A stretch of DNA of 64,000 nucleotides from DASUEB01 sp036275295 (lineage in GTDB: Bacteria; Bacteroidota; Bacteroidia; Flavobacteriales_D; Luteibaculaceae): positions 7,182-71,181 of the forward strand of contig DASUEB010000095.1 in NCBI GenBank assembly GCA_036275295.1, in the 5' to 3' direction. Each line of letters starts with the position of its first letter. Position 1 is the first letter of the stretch. The notes beneath the pieces were generated by a model that was not told the origin of the DNA, searched no databases, and saw only the letters and a program-made list of their open reading frames with translations. Shown here piece after piece: positions 51,366-60,935 of this stretch. Position numbers and translations under genes: made by a program.

Positions 51366-54300
51366 ATGCCAAAAATCATCGCTTTTACCCTGTTAGTCCT
51401 ATCCACCCTTATCGGTTACTCACAAGAAAACATAGTATATGTTTACGGATATGTGAAGGATGACAACACCGGTTTAAAGCTTGCCGATGTGAAAGTCAAT
51501 CTCATTCAAGATGGGAAACCTACTTCATCCAACACGACCACCACAACGGGTAAATTTGAGATCGATTTATCGTTTGAACACGACTACGAGCTGCATTTTG
51601 TAAAGGCGGGATACGTTGAAAAATTCATCAAAATCGATACCCGCAATGTCCCAAAAGACAATCAAGTTGGTGGTTTTGGATTCGATGTTGATATCTCACT
51701 TTTCGCCACCATTGAGGGTGTAAACTTTGACCTTTTTAAACAGCCCGTTGGTATTGCAAAATACAGTGCCGCCGTCGGCGAGATCACATTCGACTATGAG
51801 TATACCAAGGCTTTTTTGGCCAAAATTGAAGAACTCAAACGCAGCTATCTGAAAAAACGCAAAGAGGAAGAGGATCGTTTGAAAGCTGAGCAATTGGCTG
51901 CTGATCAAGCGCGCTTGAAGCAACAACAATTTGAAACCTTGGTCAAAGAGGGCGATCAACAAATGGCTGCCTCCAGCTACAACAATGCCATATTTAAGTA
52001 TGCCGATGCATTGAATTTACTGCCCGGGACTAAATACGTAGAAGACAAGCTAGCTGCCGCCAAAAAGGCGCTCGATGAGCAAAATTTGCTGAAAGAAAAA
52101 GAACAGCGATACAAAGAATCAATCGCCGCAGCTGACAAAGCTTTCTTAGATAAAAATTACAAGGCGGCGATAGATCAATACAATGCCGCACTGAATCACA
52201 AACCCAATGAGGCCTACCCAAAAACTCGCATTCAAGATGCCAAAACAGCCCTTGATGAGTTGGCGAAGAAGGAGGCTACCGAGAAAACCTACAAACAGGC
52301 CATCGCAAGGGCTGACAGCTTGTTTGCCAAACAATTGTTCACCGAGTCTATCAAATCGTACGAACAAGCGCTGGTGGCCAAACCAGGCGAGACGTACCCT
52401 CAACAACGCATTACCGATGCGAAATTGAAACTCGATGAAATAAGCAAACAAAAGGCTTTAGATGAGCGTTTTACCGCGGCAATGAACAACGGTAACACCG
52501 CTCTCACCGAGAAAAGATATACCGATGCCATCACCTTCTTCAAAGAAGCCTCGGGCATTAAACCCGAGGAGACCCTTCCCAAGAAGAAGATTTTGGAAGC
52601 CCAAGGTTATCTGGATGCTGCTGAAAAAGAGCGCCAGCAGCAATTGGCTTTTGATAATGCCATCAAGCAAGGTGATGAACGCCTTTCGAAAGACGAATTT
52701 CAGGCCGCCATTGATTTATTCAATCAGGCCTTGACGATTAAGCCGAATGATGCCTTGGCAAAAGCCAAATTAGCTGAGTCGCAGAAGAAACTAGCGCAAG
52801 CGAAGCAACAGGCCGAATTGGATCAAAACTACACAGCAGCCATTACCCAAGGCGAGAAGGACTTGAGTGCAAAAAATTATACAGCCGCACTTGCCAATTA
52901 CAATCGCGCCGCTGCACTCAAGCCTAACGAGCAGTTGCCCAAGGATAAAATTGGTCAATTGAATTCACTCATTGCCGAAGATCAGAAAAAGGCAGATCTA
53001 GAAAAGCGTTATCAGGCTTCTATGGCCAAGGCACAAACCGCCCAAACGGCCGGACAACTGCTGGCTGCCAAGGCCGCGTTTGAGGAGGCCTTAAACGCCA
53101 AGCCAAAAGATCCCGATGCCGAAACTAAACTAGCAGCTGTGGTGGCCCTGATATCGGAAAAGGAACAAAAAGACAAGTTGGAAGCAAGTTATAAACAGGA
53201 GATCCAACGAGCAGATTCACTTTTTAAAGCCGCCCAATTTGAAAATTCAATTGCCGGCTACCAGAAAGCACTCGATCTAAAACCCGCTGAGACCTATCCA
53301 GCCAATAAAATCAATGAGGCGAGAGGCAAATTGAGTGAACTTGCAGAAAATCAACGCAAAAAAGAACAGTACAATAAGGCAATTGCCGAGGCGGACGGCT
53401 ATTTCGGACAAGCTAAATACAAGGATGCCATTGCCTCATACAAAACAGCTGGCTTTTTGATTCCCACGGAGACCTATCCCAAAACCAAAATTGCCGAGGC
53501 CGAGGCTAAATTGGCGGAAATCGCCAAAAAGGAGCAAGCCGACAAACAATACGCTGACCTGATCAACAAAGCCGATTCGCTTTTCACCGCCAAAAAATGG
53601 GATGAAGCATTAGCTGGGTACCAACTGGCAAGTTCGGTTAAACCCGCTGAGCAGTATCCCAAAGATCAGGTAATAAAAGTAAAGGAGCAACTCAACGCAT
53701 TGGCTCAACAAAAAGCCATCGAAGAACAGTACTCCAGCCTCATAGCGAAGGCCGATGCATCAATGAAAACCAAATCGTGGGATGCCGCCGAAAAATCGTA
53801 TCAGCAAGCTGCAGGGATCAAGCCGACCGAGAAATACCCCAAAGATCAATTGGATCTCATAGCCAGTGAAAGAGCTGCAGAGGCCCGGGCTAAAAAACTG
53901 GCCGACGACTACACCAATGCCGTCAATAAAGCCGACTCGGCCTTCAATAAGGCAGATTACAGCAACGCCATCGGAATGTATGAAAAGGCCGCTGAAATAA
54001 AGCCTGAGGCAACGTATCCCAAGGAGCGAATTAAAGCTGCAGAGGCCAAAATCGCCGAGTTGAAGAAAAAAGCGGAGCTCGATGATCAGTTCCAAGCCCT
54101 GGTTCAAAAAGGAGACGGTCAAATGGAAAATAATACTTTCGAAGCGGCCATACAATCATTCACTGAGGCACTTGCTTTAAAACCCACTGATGCGGGTGCT
54201 AAAGCCAAGCTGAACGATGCGAAAGCAAAACAGCAAGCCTTCATCAAAAATGCTGCGCAAAACGCAAAATACGACAGCCTAATGGCGTCTGGTTCTGCCC

Positions 54301-56135
54301 AGCTGGATCTCAAACAATACGAGGTAGCCTTGAAATCGTTTACACAGGCATCGGGCATCAAGCCTACCGAGCAACTGCCTAAGGACAAAATACAGGAGAT
54401 AAATGCGATTCTGAAGTCGATTGCCGATGAAAAAGCAAACCTCGGTAAATACAATACCGCCATTCAAAAAGCCGATTCTCTTTTTGGAAAGTCAAATTGG
54501 ACAGCATCGATCAAAGCATACGAGAACGCTGCTGTGATACGCCCTTCAGAAACGTATCCTTCCCAGCAAATTGCTTTAGCTAATGATAAGTTGAAAGACG
54601 AAGCTGCCAAGAAGGCAAAAGATGATGAGGCATTCGCCAATTTAATGAAGCAAGGCGAGGGTCAAATGGCAGAGAGTCAGTTTGACGCGTCCATTGCATC
54701 TTTCACCGATGCACTCGCCATTCGGCCCAATGATGCAATTGCCAAGGCTAAATTAGCCGAAGCCAAACAGAAAAAATTGGATAAGGATAAGTCGGATGCC
54801 TTGGATCAGAAATACATGGCGTCAATTAAAAAAGCCGATGATTTATTCAAAGATGACCTATTCGTTGAGGCTTTGGCCGCTTACCGAGAGGCATCGGTGT
54901 TGAAACCCGCGGAAACATACCCGAAAAATCAGATGGCTCTCTGTAACGAGCGACTGGAGGAAGCCAAGAAACTAGCGGATGCGGAAACAAAATACAAGTC
55001 ATTGATTTCTAAAGCCGATGCCGACATGAACGCTTTAAATTTCGAGTCGGCTAAAAAAGGCTACCAATCGGCGCTTGCTATCAAACCCGAGGAGGTCTAC
55101 CCCAAGAATCAAATTGAAATCTGCGACACTCGCTTGGCAGAGATTAATGAGATTAAACAGCGCGAAAGCAACTACAAAAAAGCCGTTGCTGCGGGTGACT
55201 CACTTTTTAAATTGACCAACTACACCAAAGCCATTGATGCCTTTGAGGACGCTCTTTCCATCAAACCCAATGAGGCCTATCCGAAACAACAAATAGCCGC
55301 AGTTAACGAAGCTATTAAAAAACAGAACGAACGCGAGGCCTCAAAAATGGCCTATCAACAAGCTGTTGCTTCAGCCGATAGTTTGTTTAAGTTGGAGCAA
55401 TGGCAGAACTCTATTGATGGTTACAAGAAGGCCCAACTGATTTCGGCTTCCGAAACCTATCCCGCAAAGCAAATAACAGCGGCCCAGCTTAAATTGGATG
55501 AAATTGAGAAAGTGCGCTTGGCTAAAGAGGCCAAATACAGCGGATTTATCAAACAGGCCGATAGCGCCTTTGCCAAGCAGGCTTACATGGTGGCTAAAAA
55601 TTATTATGCCGAAGCCATCAAGGTTAAACCAAAGGAGACCTATCCTAAAGACCAGATGGATGCCTGCGATGCCAAATTAGACGAACTCGCCAAGCTTGAA
55701 GCAGACAAAGCAGCTAAAAAGGAATTAGAGGAAATCACCAAACCAGTGGTCGAAGAGAAAGATCCGACTATAGTGTCGTTCAAGGATGCCACATCATTCC
55801 AAGGTGTAAAACCCGAACCTCAAAAAGAGGCTGCCAAGCCCGCTGAACCGGCGCCAACTAATAAACCTAAAGTTACTTACAGAACCAGTACCGAAGGCGA
55901 TCTAGACGAGTTCAGAAAGCAGTTGGGTCTGAATTACCCAGAAGGATTGACGAAAGAGGAGTTCTTGGAGGGTAGCAAGCGCATCTACCGCACCATTTAT
56001 GTAAAAGATAAGTTGGGCGACGAATACCTCAAGGTGGTATTCACCAATGGTTTAGGTACGTTTTATTTCAAAAATGGAGATTCATCCGGTTTAACCTCGG
56101 TTGAATACGAAAGGATTATCAAAACCCTAAAATAG
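51366..56135 (+). CDS. Giant secreted protein with 21 tandem 60-residue TPR-like repeats
   Basis: A 1589-residue protein with signal peptide (MPKIIAFTLLVLSTLIGYSQ). Residues ~25-105 look like a carboxypeptidase-regulatory-like beta-sandwich (VYVYGYVKDDNTGLKLADVK). Residues ~189-1450 are 21 head-to-tail repeats of 60-61 residues, with core pattern A..ADSLF...Y..AI..Y..A..IKP.ETYPK..I.....L. A Pro/Ala/Lys linker leads to a C-terminal domain (~1500-1589; TKEEFLEGSKRIYRTIYVKD, GTFYFKNG). I recall similar C-terminal domains in other Bacteroidota but know no function. Probably a periplasmic or surface solenoid scaffold. Start at 51366 gives the intact signal peptide. Confidence 0.85.
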   Translation: MPKIIAFTLLVLSTLIGYSQENIVYVYGYVKDDNTGLKLADVKVNLIQDGKPTSSNTTTTTGKFEIDLSFEHDYELHFVKAGYVEKFIKIDTRNVPKDNQVGGFGFDVDISLFATIEGVNFDLFKQPVGIAKYSAAVGEITFDYEYTKAFLAKIEELKRSYLKKRKEEEDRLKAEQLAADQARLKQQQFETLVKEGDQQMAASSYNNAIFKYADALNLLPGTKYVEDKLAAAKKALDEQNLLKEKEQRYKESIAAADKAFLDKNYKAAIDQYNAALNHKPNEAYPKTRIQDAKTALDELAKKEATEKTYKQAIARADSLFAKQLFTESIKSYEQALVAKPGETYPQQRITDAKLKLDEISKQKALDERFTAAMNNGNTALTEKRYTDAITFFKEASGIKPEETLPKKKILEAQGYLDAAEKERQQQLAFDNAIKQGDERLSKDEFQAAIDLFNQALTIKPNDALAKAKLAESQKKLAQAKQQAELDQNYTAAITQGEKDLSAKNYTAALANYNRAAALKPNEQLPKDKIGQLNSLIAEDQKKADLEKRYQASMAKAQTAQTAGQLLAAKAAFEEALNAKPKDPDAETKLAAVVALISEKEQKDKLEASYKQEIQRADSLFKAAQFENSIAGYQKALDLKPAETYPANKINEARGKLSELAENQRKKEQYNKAIAEADGYFGQAKYKDAIASYKTAGFLIPTETYPKTKIAEAEAKLAEIAKKEQADKQYADLINKADSLFTAKKWDEALAGYQLASSVKPAEQYPKDQVIKVKEQLNALAQQKAIEEQYSSLIAKADASMKTKSWDAAEKSYQQAAGIKPTEKYPKDQLDLIASERAAEARAKKLADDYTNAVNKADSAFNKADYSNAIGMYEKAAEIKPEATYPKERIKAAEAKIAELKKKAELDDQFQALVQKGDGQMENNTFEAAIQSFTEALALKPTDAGAKAKLNDAKAKQQAFIKNAAQNAKYDSLMASGSAQLDLKQYEVALKSFTQASGIKPTEQLPKDKIQEINAILKSIADEKANLGKYNTAIQKADSLFGKSNWTASIKAYENAAVIRPSETYPSQQIALANDKLKDEAAKKAKDDEAFANLMKQGEGQMAESQFDASIASFTDALAIRPNDAIAKAKLAEAKQKKLDKDKSDALDQKYMASIKKADDLFKDDLFVEALAAYREASVLKPAETYPKNQMALCNERLEEAKKLADAETKYKSLISKADADMNALNFESAKKGYQSALAIKPEEVYPKNQIEICDTRLAEINEIKQRESNYKKAVAAGDSLFKLTNYTKAIDAFEDALSIKPNEAYPKQQIAAVNEAIKKQNEREASKMAYQQAVASADSLFKLEQWQNSIDGYKKAQLISASETYPAKQITAAQLKLDEIEKVRLAKEAKYSGFIKQADSAFAKQAYMVAKNYYAEAIKVKPKETYPKDQMDACDAKLDELAKLEADKAAKKELEEITKPVVEEKDPTIVSFKDATSFQGVKPEPQKEAAKPAEPAPTNKPKVTYRTSTEGDLDEFRKQLGLNYPEGLTKEEFLEGSKRIYRTIYVKDKLGDEYLKVVFTNGLGTFYFKNGDSSGLTSVEYERIIKTLK
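51930..55715 (+). repeat. 21 tandem repeats of about 180 bp encoding the solenoid
   Basis: The period is 180 bp (60 codons), two units being 183 bp. Each unit begins with Tyr or Phe at position 1, has Ala/Gly-Asp near 8-9, P at ~32 and often YP at 36-37. Most are of an ADSLF/ETYPK type; units 5, 13 and 16 are of a GD/NDA.AKAKL type. Protein conservation is moderate, so DNA repeats are imperfect. Confidence 0.9.
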
Positions 56136-56176
56136 TTGAGGACCTAAAACGATTTGATAACAAATCATTTAAGTTG

Positions 56177-56227
56177 AAGGCTTTGCTTTGGGGTTCGGAA
56201 TGAATCTCCTAACAAAGCCTTTCTTTT
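56177..56227 (+). terminator. Possible terminator of the giant repeat gene
   Basis: A 9-bp stem AAGGCTTTG/CAAAGCCTT (56177-56185 and 56213-56221) with a long 27-base loop is followed by TCTTTTTG. Usable but imperfect. Confidence 0.45.
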
Positions 56228-56546
56228 TGATGTCGAATAAATATATTAGGTGCCTTACTCCTTTGGGCGCATAATGGAATGAAAAAGAAGTTTCGACCTG
56301 ACATACACCTGAGTTACTCTTAAAAAAGGATGTAAGGCAACTTGCACTCAACTACCGCATTGGCAAACTGAGCAGTTGGATTGAGACGGTTCTTCCACCG
56401 CAGTCTGAGAGAGCCACGGGATCAGTTGAAAACGGAGTTGGATGGGACGTTGAGATGAATTTTCTAATGAGGTAGGCCGCATATTATTTATTGGTTGGTC
56501 AAGGGCTTAATTCTGTCAATTCCGAGTGGAAATGGCGCTTTTATTC
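56228..56546. other. Intergenic region with a possible decayed coding remnant
   Basis: No intact gene. A plus-strand stretch, 56302-56475, reads 57 codons in one frame; its start LLLKKDVRQLALNYRIGKLS resembles C-termini of outer-membrane beta-barrels in Bacteroidota, and it ends at TAG. It has no start codon upstream and a neighbouring frame has a short MKKKFRPDIHLSYS. Could be chance. Confidence 0.25.
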
Positions 56547-56579
56547 AAAAAAAAAAGCTGCCCCTCAAGGACAGCTTTT
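56547..56579 (-). terminator. Rho-independent terminator after the T9SS esterase
   Basis: An 8-bp stem AAAAGCTG/CAGCTTTT (56553-56560 and 56572-56579), extended by two inner G-C pairs, followed on the minus strand by a long T run. Confidence 0.88.
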
Positions 56580-56658
56580 GATGATTTTAACAGATATGTT
56601 TGACTTTCATTCGAAACAGCGGAATAATGGCAGTTTCGTCTCGTGATTTGCCTATCTT

Positions 56659-58023
56659 TTACTTGACTAGTTTGATGCTGGTCACATTTTTTCCGTTTAT
56701 CAATTCCAATACATATACACCGGTGGGTAGGGTGGTGGTGATGATATCAGAACCTGCGGCGATCTTACCTTCTAGGAGCAACCTTCCGTCAATTGACTTG
56801 AGGGTATACTGCTGGCCATCAAGCGATGGATTGAATTGAATTCGGTCTCCAAACGGATTGGGGAATACCAGCGAAGACGCAGCGTTTAACGTTTCACCGA
56901 TACCCACGGCCGAACAAGGGTCCACCACGCCGTTGTTAAAATCGCATGGGGGTTCGTTTTCAGAGAAACCCTCAGCACTGCCCAGCTGGAGGAAGTCCTC
57001 GTAGACATGTTTCAGGGTAAAGCTCATCAGGGTGTCCATGTAGGCCGCTGCCACGGAGTCGGTTTCAAAGCTGATATAAGGAACGTGGTCGGCGCCATAC
57101 CAGGTGTAAAACTTGCTGGTATAGCCCATCCTGTCGGCATGTTTATCTATATCGTAACTGCCCATTACTTCAACAATGGGCAATGGAACCTGCGGTGGAA
57201 TAGGAGCTAGGTCGTTTAGATTGATTACCCGTGTACCGTAAGGTACGGTTCCGTCGGCCGTTCCGTGCATCGATATAACGGGCACTGCCGCTGATGCGGG
57301 ATCATCTAACCAGCTCACAAAACGCGTTGCCCCGCAGTAATTGATGATTCCTTGAATATTACTGGGTTGGTCGATGTCGTTCGATTTGCCTTCGAGGCCA
57401 TCGAGAGGGAATTTTCCGTTGGTCGCGGGTAATAAACCGCGTTCGTTGGTATCCACATAACTGGGGATTTCTTCTGGTAAATTCAAATAAGCCACGTTGG
57501 CGGCAATAAAAGCACCTGCCGAGGTTCCTCCAAAGAAAATACGATTGGGATCAATGCCCCATTCGGCTGCTTTAGAGCGTGCAAAGCGAACGGCAGCACG
57601 TCCGTCTTGAAGCGCACGATAAACGGTTCGAACCGCATTTACTGAGTCGATAGGTAATTCATAACCCAAACGGTAATTGATCGATGCACATACAAAGCCT
57701 CTTTTGGCGTATTCGCGACAGAAATACACTATATCGGAGCTTTCTTTTGATCCCGCGATAAACGAGCCGCCGTGAGCCCAAATGATCATCGGACGGTTTT
57801 GAACCGTATCCTCGACCGGCGGGGTGTAAACATCCATCAACAAGTCGATCCTGGTTAGTCCGACCTCACCACGAAGTGAGTTAAAACTGAAATTGTTGCC
57901 ATAAACCAGATCAGTAGTCACCTGAACAGAGTCGAATTGAGGATCAAAATACCTTCGGCTTTGCGCGTGACTGGTCAAGGCCAATCCGATAGCAAGGGCG
58001 GTAAAGAGTAGCGTTTTTCTCAT
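56659..58023 (-). CDS. Secreted carboxylesterase-like alpha/beta hydrolase with T9SS sorting tail
   Basis: A 454-residue protein starting MRKTLLFTALAIGLALTSHAQ (signal peptide). The hydrolase domain has the oxyanion motif WAHGGSFIAGS (~70-80), INYRLGYE and nucleophile GGTSAGAF. The last ~70 residues, from VFPNPFGDRIQF to VYVLELINGKNVTSIKLVK, form a type IX secretion sorting domain (type A). It should be exported through the outer membrane and act outside the cell on an ester. The longer frame to 58110 is rejected because it would bury the signal peptide. Confidence 0.88.
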   Translation of the reverse strand: MRKTLLFTALAIGLALTSHAQSRRYFDPQFDSVQVTTDLVYGNNFSFNSLRGEVGLTRIDLLMDVYTPPVEDTVQNRPMIIWAHGGSFIAGSKESSDIVYFCREYAKRGFVCASINYRLGYELPIDSVNAVRTVYRALQDGRAAVRFARSKAAEWGIDPNRIFFGGTSAGAFIAANVAYLNLPEEIPSYVDTNERGLLPATNGKFPLDGLEGKSNDIDQPSNIQGIINYCGATRFVSWLDDPASAAVPVISMHGTADGTVPYGTRVINLNDLAPIPPQVPLPIVEVMGSYDIDKHADRMGYTSKFYTWYGADHVPYISFETDSVAAAYMDTLMSFTLKHVYEDFLQLGSAEGFSENEPPCDFNNGVVDPCSAVGIGETLNAASSLVFPNPFGDRIQFNPSLDGQQYTLKSIDGRLLLEGKIAAGSDIITTTLPTGVYVLELINGKNVTSIKLVK

Positions 58024-58043
58024 GAGCGTAAATGGATTTGTGC

Positions 58044-58051
58044 CGAAATTA
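58044..58051 (-). promoter_or_regulatory. -7-like box TAATTTCG before the esterase
   Basis: TAATTTCG is one base off TAnnTTTG and ends 20 bases before the ATG at 58023. No -33 TTG identified. Confidence 0.35.
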
Positions 58052-58151
58052 AAAAAATAACCATTCCATAACACGCAACCAACACAGGGGCAAAAAGTTC
58101 CGTTGGACAAACAAATAATCCCCTTCCCTTCGGCTTAGCCCCTAAAAAGAC

Positions 58152-58159
58152 TACTTTTG
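58152..58159 (+). promoter_or_regulatory. -7 promoter box TACTTTTG before typA
   Basis: TACTTTTG followed by CACCC ends 18 bases before the ATG at 58178. It overlaps an apparent upstream TTG start (58157) and so supports the later ATG. Confidence 0.6.
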
Positions 58160-58177
58160 CACCCGAATAAATACATT

Positions 58178-59998
58178 ATGCATCAAACCATCAAAAACAT
58201 TGCCATCATCGCTCACGTTGACCACGGTAAGACCACATTGGTTGACAAGATGATCGAGGCGGGGAAAGTCTTAAAAGAACACCAAGAAAGAACGGAACTC
58301 ATCCTCGACAACAACGATCTAGAGCGAGAAAGAGGCATTACCATTGTTTCAAAAAACGTATCGGTATTTTACAAGGACACCAAAGTTAATATCATTGATA
58401 CCCCTGGTCACGCCGATTTCGGTGGTGAAGTAGAGCGCGTATTAAACATGGCCGATGGTGTGCTTTTGTTGGTTGATGCCTTCGAAGGACCCATGCCTCA
58501 AACGCGATTTGTTCTGCAAAAAGCGCTGCAAATCGGTTTGAAACCTATTGTGGTTATCAATAAAGTTGATAAACCCAACTGTACCCCTGAAGAGGTTTAC
58601 GAAAAAGTTTTTGACCTGATGTTTCAACTCGAGGCTACCGAGGAGCAGCTCGATTTTCCCGTGGTATACGGATCGGCAAAAAACAATTGGATGGGCAGCG
58701 ATTGGCAGAAACCTACCCAAGATATCACCTACCTGCTAGATCAGGTCCTTGACCACATTCCTTCGCCCATCATTCCCGAAGGAAACACGCAAATGCTTAT
58801 TACCTCACTCGACTTCTCTTCATTCATCGGCCGTATCGCCATTGGTCGATTAAAACGCGGCGAATTGCGCGAAAACATGCCTGTTCAGCTGGCGAAGCGC
58901 GACGGATCTATGGTAAAGTCGAAGATCAAAGAACTTTACGTTTTCGAAGGGCTTGAGCGCAAGAAGGTGAGCTCGGTGCAACCCGGTGATATTTGCGCCG
59001 TGGTGGGTATTGATGGATTTGATATCGGTGATTCGATCTGCGATTTCGAAAATCCACAGCCCCTTCCACCAACCAAAATCGACGAACCAACGATGAGTAT
59101 GTTGTTTACCATCAACGATTCACCGTTTTTTGGTAAGGAAGGTAAATTTGTTACCTCTCGCCACATTCGCGAGCGTTTGGAGAAAGAGCTGGAGAAGAAC
59201 CTAGCCATGCGACTGCAAATCACCGATTCGGCCGATAAATTTCTGGTTTTTGGCCGCGGTGTACTTCACCTTTCGGTGCTCATTGAAACCATGCGTCGCG
59301 AGGGTTACGAATTACAAGTGGGTCAGCCTCAGGTTATCTTAAAGACCATCGACAACGTGAAATGCGAGCCAGTTGAAGAGTTGACCATTGATATTCCTGA
59401 ATATTGCTCTGGAAAAGCGGTGGAGGCCGTTACCTTGCGAAAAGGAGAATTGCTCAACATGGTTCCGAAAGGCGAGCGCATGCTTTTGGAATTTACCATA
59501 CCGTCGAGAGGCATTATCGGATTGAGAAATTACTTGTTGACCGTTTCGGCTGGTGAGGCAATCGTGGCTCACCGCTTCAAAGAATATCAGCCCTACAAAG
59601 GCGAAATTCCAGGACGTCAGGCTGGCTCGATTATCTCGAAAAACAGCGGAACCGCATTCGCCTATTCTATTGACAAACTGCAAGACCGCGGCAGATTCTT
59701 TATCGATCCCATGGAGGAAGTATACAATGGGCAGGTAATTGGAGAACATTCGAAGGCGGGAGACTTAGTAGTAAATGTTACCGAATCTAAGCAGCTAACG
59801 AATTTCCGCGCCGCCGGTTCAGACGATAAGGCACGTGTAATTCCGCCGATCAAGTTTTCTTTGGAGGAAGCACTTGAGTATATTCAAAGTGACGAATACG
59901 TTGAGCTTACTCCAAAATCGATCCGTATCCGCAAAATTTACCTCGATGAGAACGACCGCAAACGTTTTGCCAATCAATTCAAAACAGCTGCAGTATAA
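58178..59998 (+). CDS. typA: Ribosome-associated GTPase TypA/BipA
   Basis: A 606-residue translational GTPase. G1 is AHVDHGKTTL (residues ~12-21), switch I RERGITI, G3 DTPGHADFGGEV, G4 NKVDKPN. EF-G-like domains and the TypA-specific C-terminal domain follow. It assists ribosome assembly and stress adaptation. ATG at 58178. Confidence 0.97.
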   Translation: MHQTIKNIAIIAHVDHGKTTLVDKMIEAGKVLKEHQERTELILDNNDLERERGITIVSKNVSVFYKDTKVNIIDTPGHADFGGEVERVLNMADGVLLLVDAFEGPMPQTRFVLQKALQIGLKPIVVINKVDKPNCTPEEVYEKVFDLMFQLEATEEQLDFPVVYGSAKNNWMGSDWQKPTQDITYLLDQVLDHIPSPIIPEGNTQMLITSLDFSSFIGRIAIGRLKRGELRENMPVQLAKRDGSMVKSKIKELYVFEGLERKKVSSVQPGDICAVVGIDGFDIGDSICDFENPQPLPPTKIDEPTMSMLFTINDSPFFGKEGKFVTSRHIRERLEKELEKNLAMRLQITDSADKFLVFGRGVLHLSVLIETMRREGYELQVGQPQVILKTIDNVKCEPVEELTIDIPEYCSGKAVEAVTLRKGELLNMVPKGERMLLEFTIPSRGIIGLRNYLLTVSAGEAIVAHRFKEYQPYKGEIPGRQAGSIISKNSGTAFAYSIDKLQDRGRFFIDPMEEVYNGQVIGEHSKAGDLVVNVTESKQLTNFRAAGSDDKARVIPPIKFSLEEALEYIQSDEYVELTPKSIRIRKIYLDENDRKRFANQFKTAAV

Positions 59999-60003
59999 TT
60001 TCG

Positions 60004-60011
60004 TATCTTCG
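60004..60011 (+). promoter_or_regulatory. -7-like box TATCTTCG before the lipoprotein gene
   Basis: TATCTTCG differs from TAnnTTTG at one base and lies 27 bases before the ATG at 60039, right after typA. Confidence 0.35.
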
Positions 60012-60038
60012 CTTTTTACTTGTACCAAAAAAATCCGA

Positions 60039-60581
60039 ATGAAAACAAGAAACACCATCGCATCAGTAGCCGCAGCGGCTTTATTGATGTTGGGACTATC
60101 GTCGTGCGACAAAAACCCGCTTAAGGTTAATTTGCCGATGGAGTTCGCCACCATTACTTTTGAGATCCCGGTTACACCTATCGCAGGTCCTTATGTTGAC
60201 TCTGCTGAAGTAACAACCAACATTGACAGCCTTCTGTCTGCCAACAAGGTTAAAGCCAGCAACATTAAGTCTATTAAGATTGAGAGCCTTACCTTCACTT
60301 GCCCAGAAGGTGATACATTGAACAATTTCCGTTTGGTGGAGTCTGTTAAAGGCGATATTTCGAAAGATAGCGACAGCCCTGTAACAGTTAGCGAGTTGAA
60401 CAACAATCCAAACGCTGCCTCTTACTTCATCAACATGCCTGTGAACACTGGCACAGAATACAAGAATTACCTAACCGGTTCTACCTTCAAATTCAAGGTT
60501 ACCGGCAATACCAGAGGACCAGTAACGGCTCCAATTATTGTTACTGCCAAACTTAAATTTAACGTTGAAGCTGGTTTGTAA
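60039..60581 (+). CDS. Hypothetical lipoprotein
   Basis: A 180-residue protein with signal peptide and lipobox (GLSSC, Cys26). The rest is beta-rich and Thr/Ser-rich, with no motif I can name. The frame is open to 59874, but that part lies inside typA; the ATG at 60039 gives a complete signal peptide. It has its own terminator. Confidence 0.75.
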   Translation: MKTRNTIASVAAAALLMLGLSSCDKNPLKVNLPMEFATITFEIPVTPIAGPYVDSAEVTTNIDSLLSANKVKASNIKSIKIESLTFTCPEGDTLNNFRLVESVKGDISKDSDSPVTVSELNNNPNAASYFINMPVNTGTEYKNYLTGSTFKFKVTGNTRGPVTAPIIVTAKLKFNVEAGL

Positions 60582-60596
60582 ACGTTTTTGAACGAT

Positions 60597-60628
60597 AAAA
60601 AACCGCCCTACATTGGGCGGTTTTTTTT
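60597..60628 (+). terminator. Rho-independent terminator
   Basis: A perfect 12-bp stem AAAAAACCGCCC/GGGCGGTTTTTT (60597-60608 and 60615-60626) with a 6-base loop and further T. Serves the lipoprotein gene. Confidence 0.95.
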
Positions 60629-60935
60629 ATCTATACGTGAAACTGAAATTGCAAATTTCTTAGGTAAAAGATTTAGGATTTACAAGTTTAAATAAAAGAT
60701 TATCAAGCATTAAAGACAGGTTACTTCAATAGATAGTTAATCCTATTTTTAACCGCCTACGGATTAAATACCAATCATTTTTTGATTTCAAAAATAAGGG
60801 CTTGACACTCGCCAATGTAATCCTACACGGGATGTAAAAGCGGAAACCATCGATGTTGCTTTCTTTTAACGGGTGGGGGTTGAGGCATTCAAGAAATACG
60901 ATTTTACAAGGATGATCATGTGAAATTGGCGCAAA
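60629..60935. other. AT-rich intergenic region, nothing recognised
   Basis: A 307-base region between the lipoprotein terminator and the convergent corA stop. No open frame with coding character, tRNA or clear terminator for corA was seen. Confidence 0.5.

Noticed and set aside
51930..55715. CRISPR-like or satellite DNA reading of the 180-bp repeats
   Set aside because: The repeats are in frame, code for a continuous protein, vary at DNA level and have no spacers.
51366..56135. T9SS sorting tail on the giant protein
   Set aside because: The C-terminal domain (GTFYFKNG...) does not fit the type A sorting pattern seen at the end of the 56659-58023 esterase.
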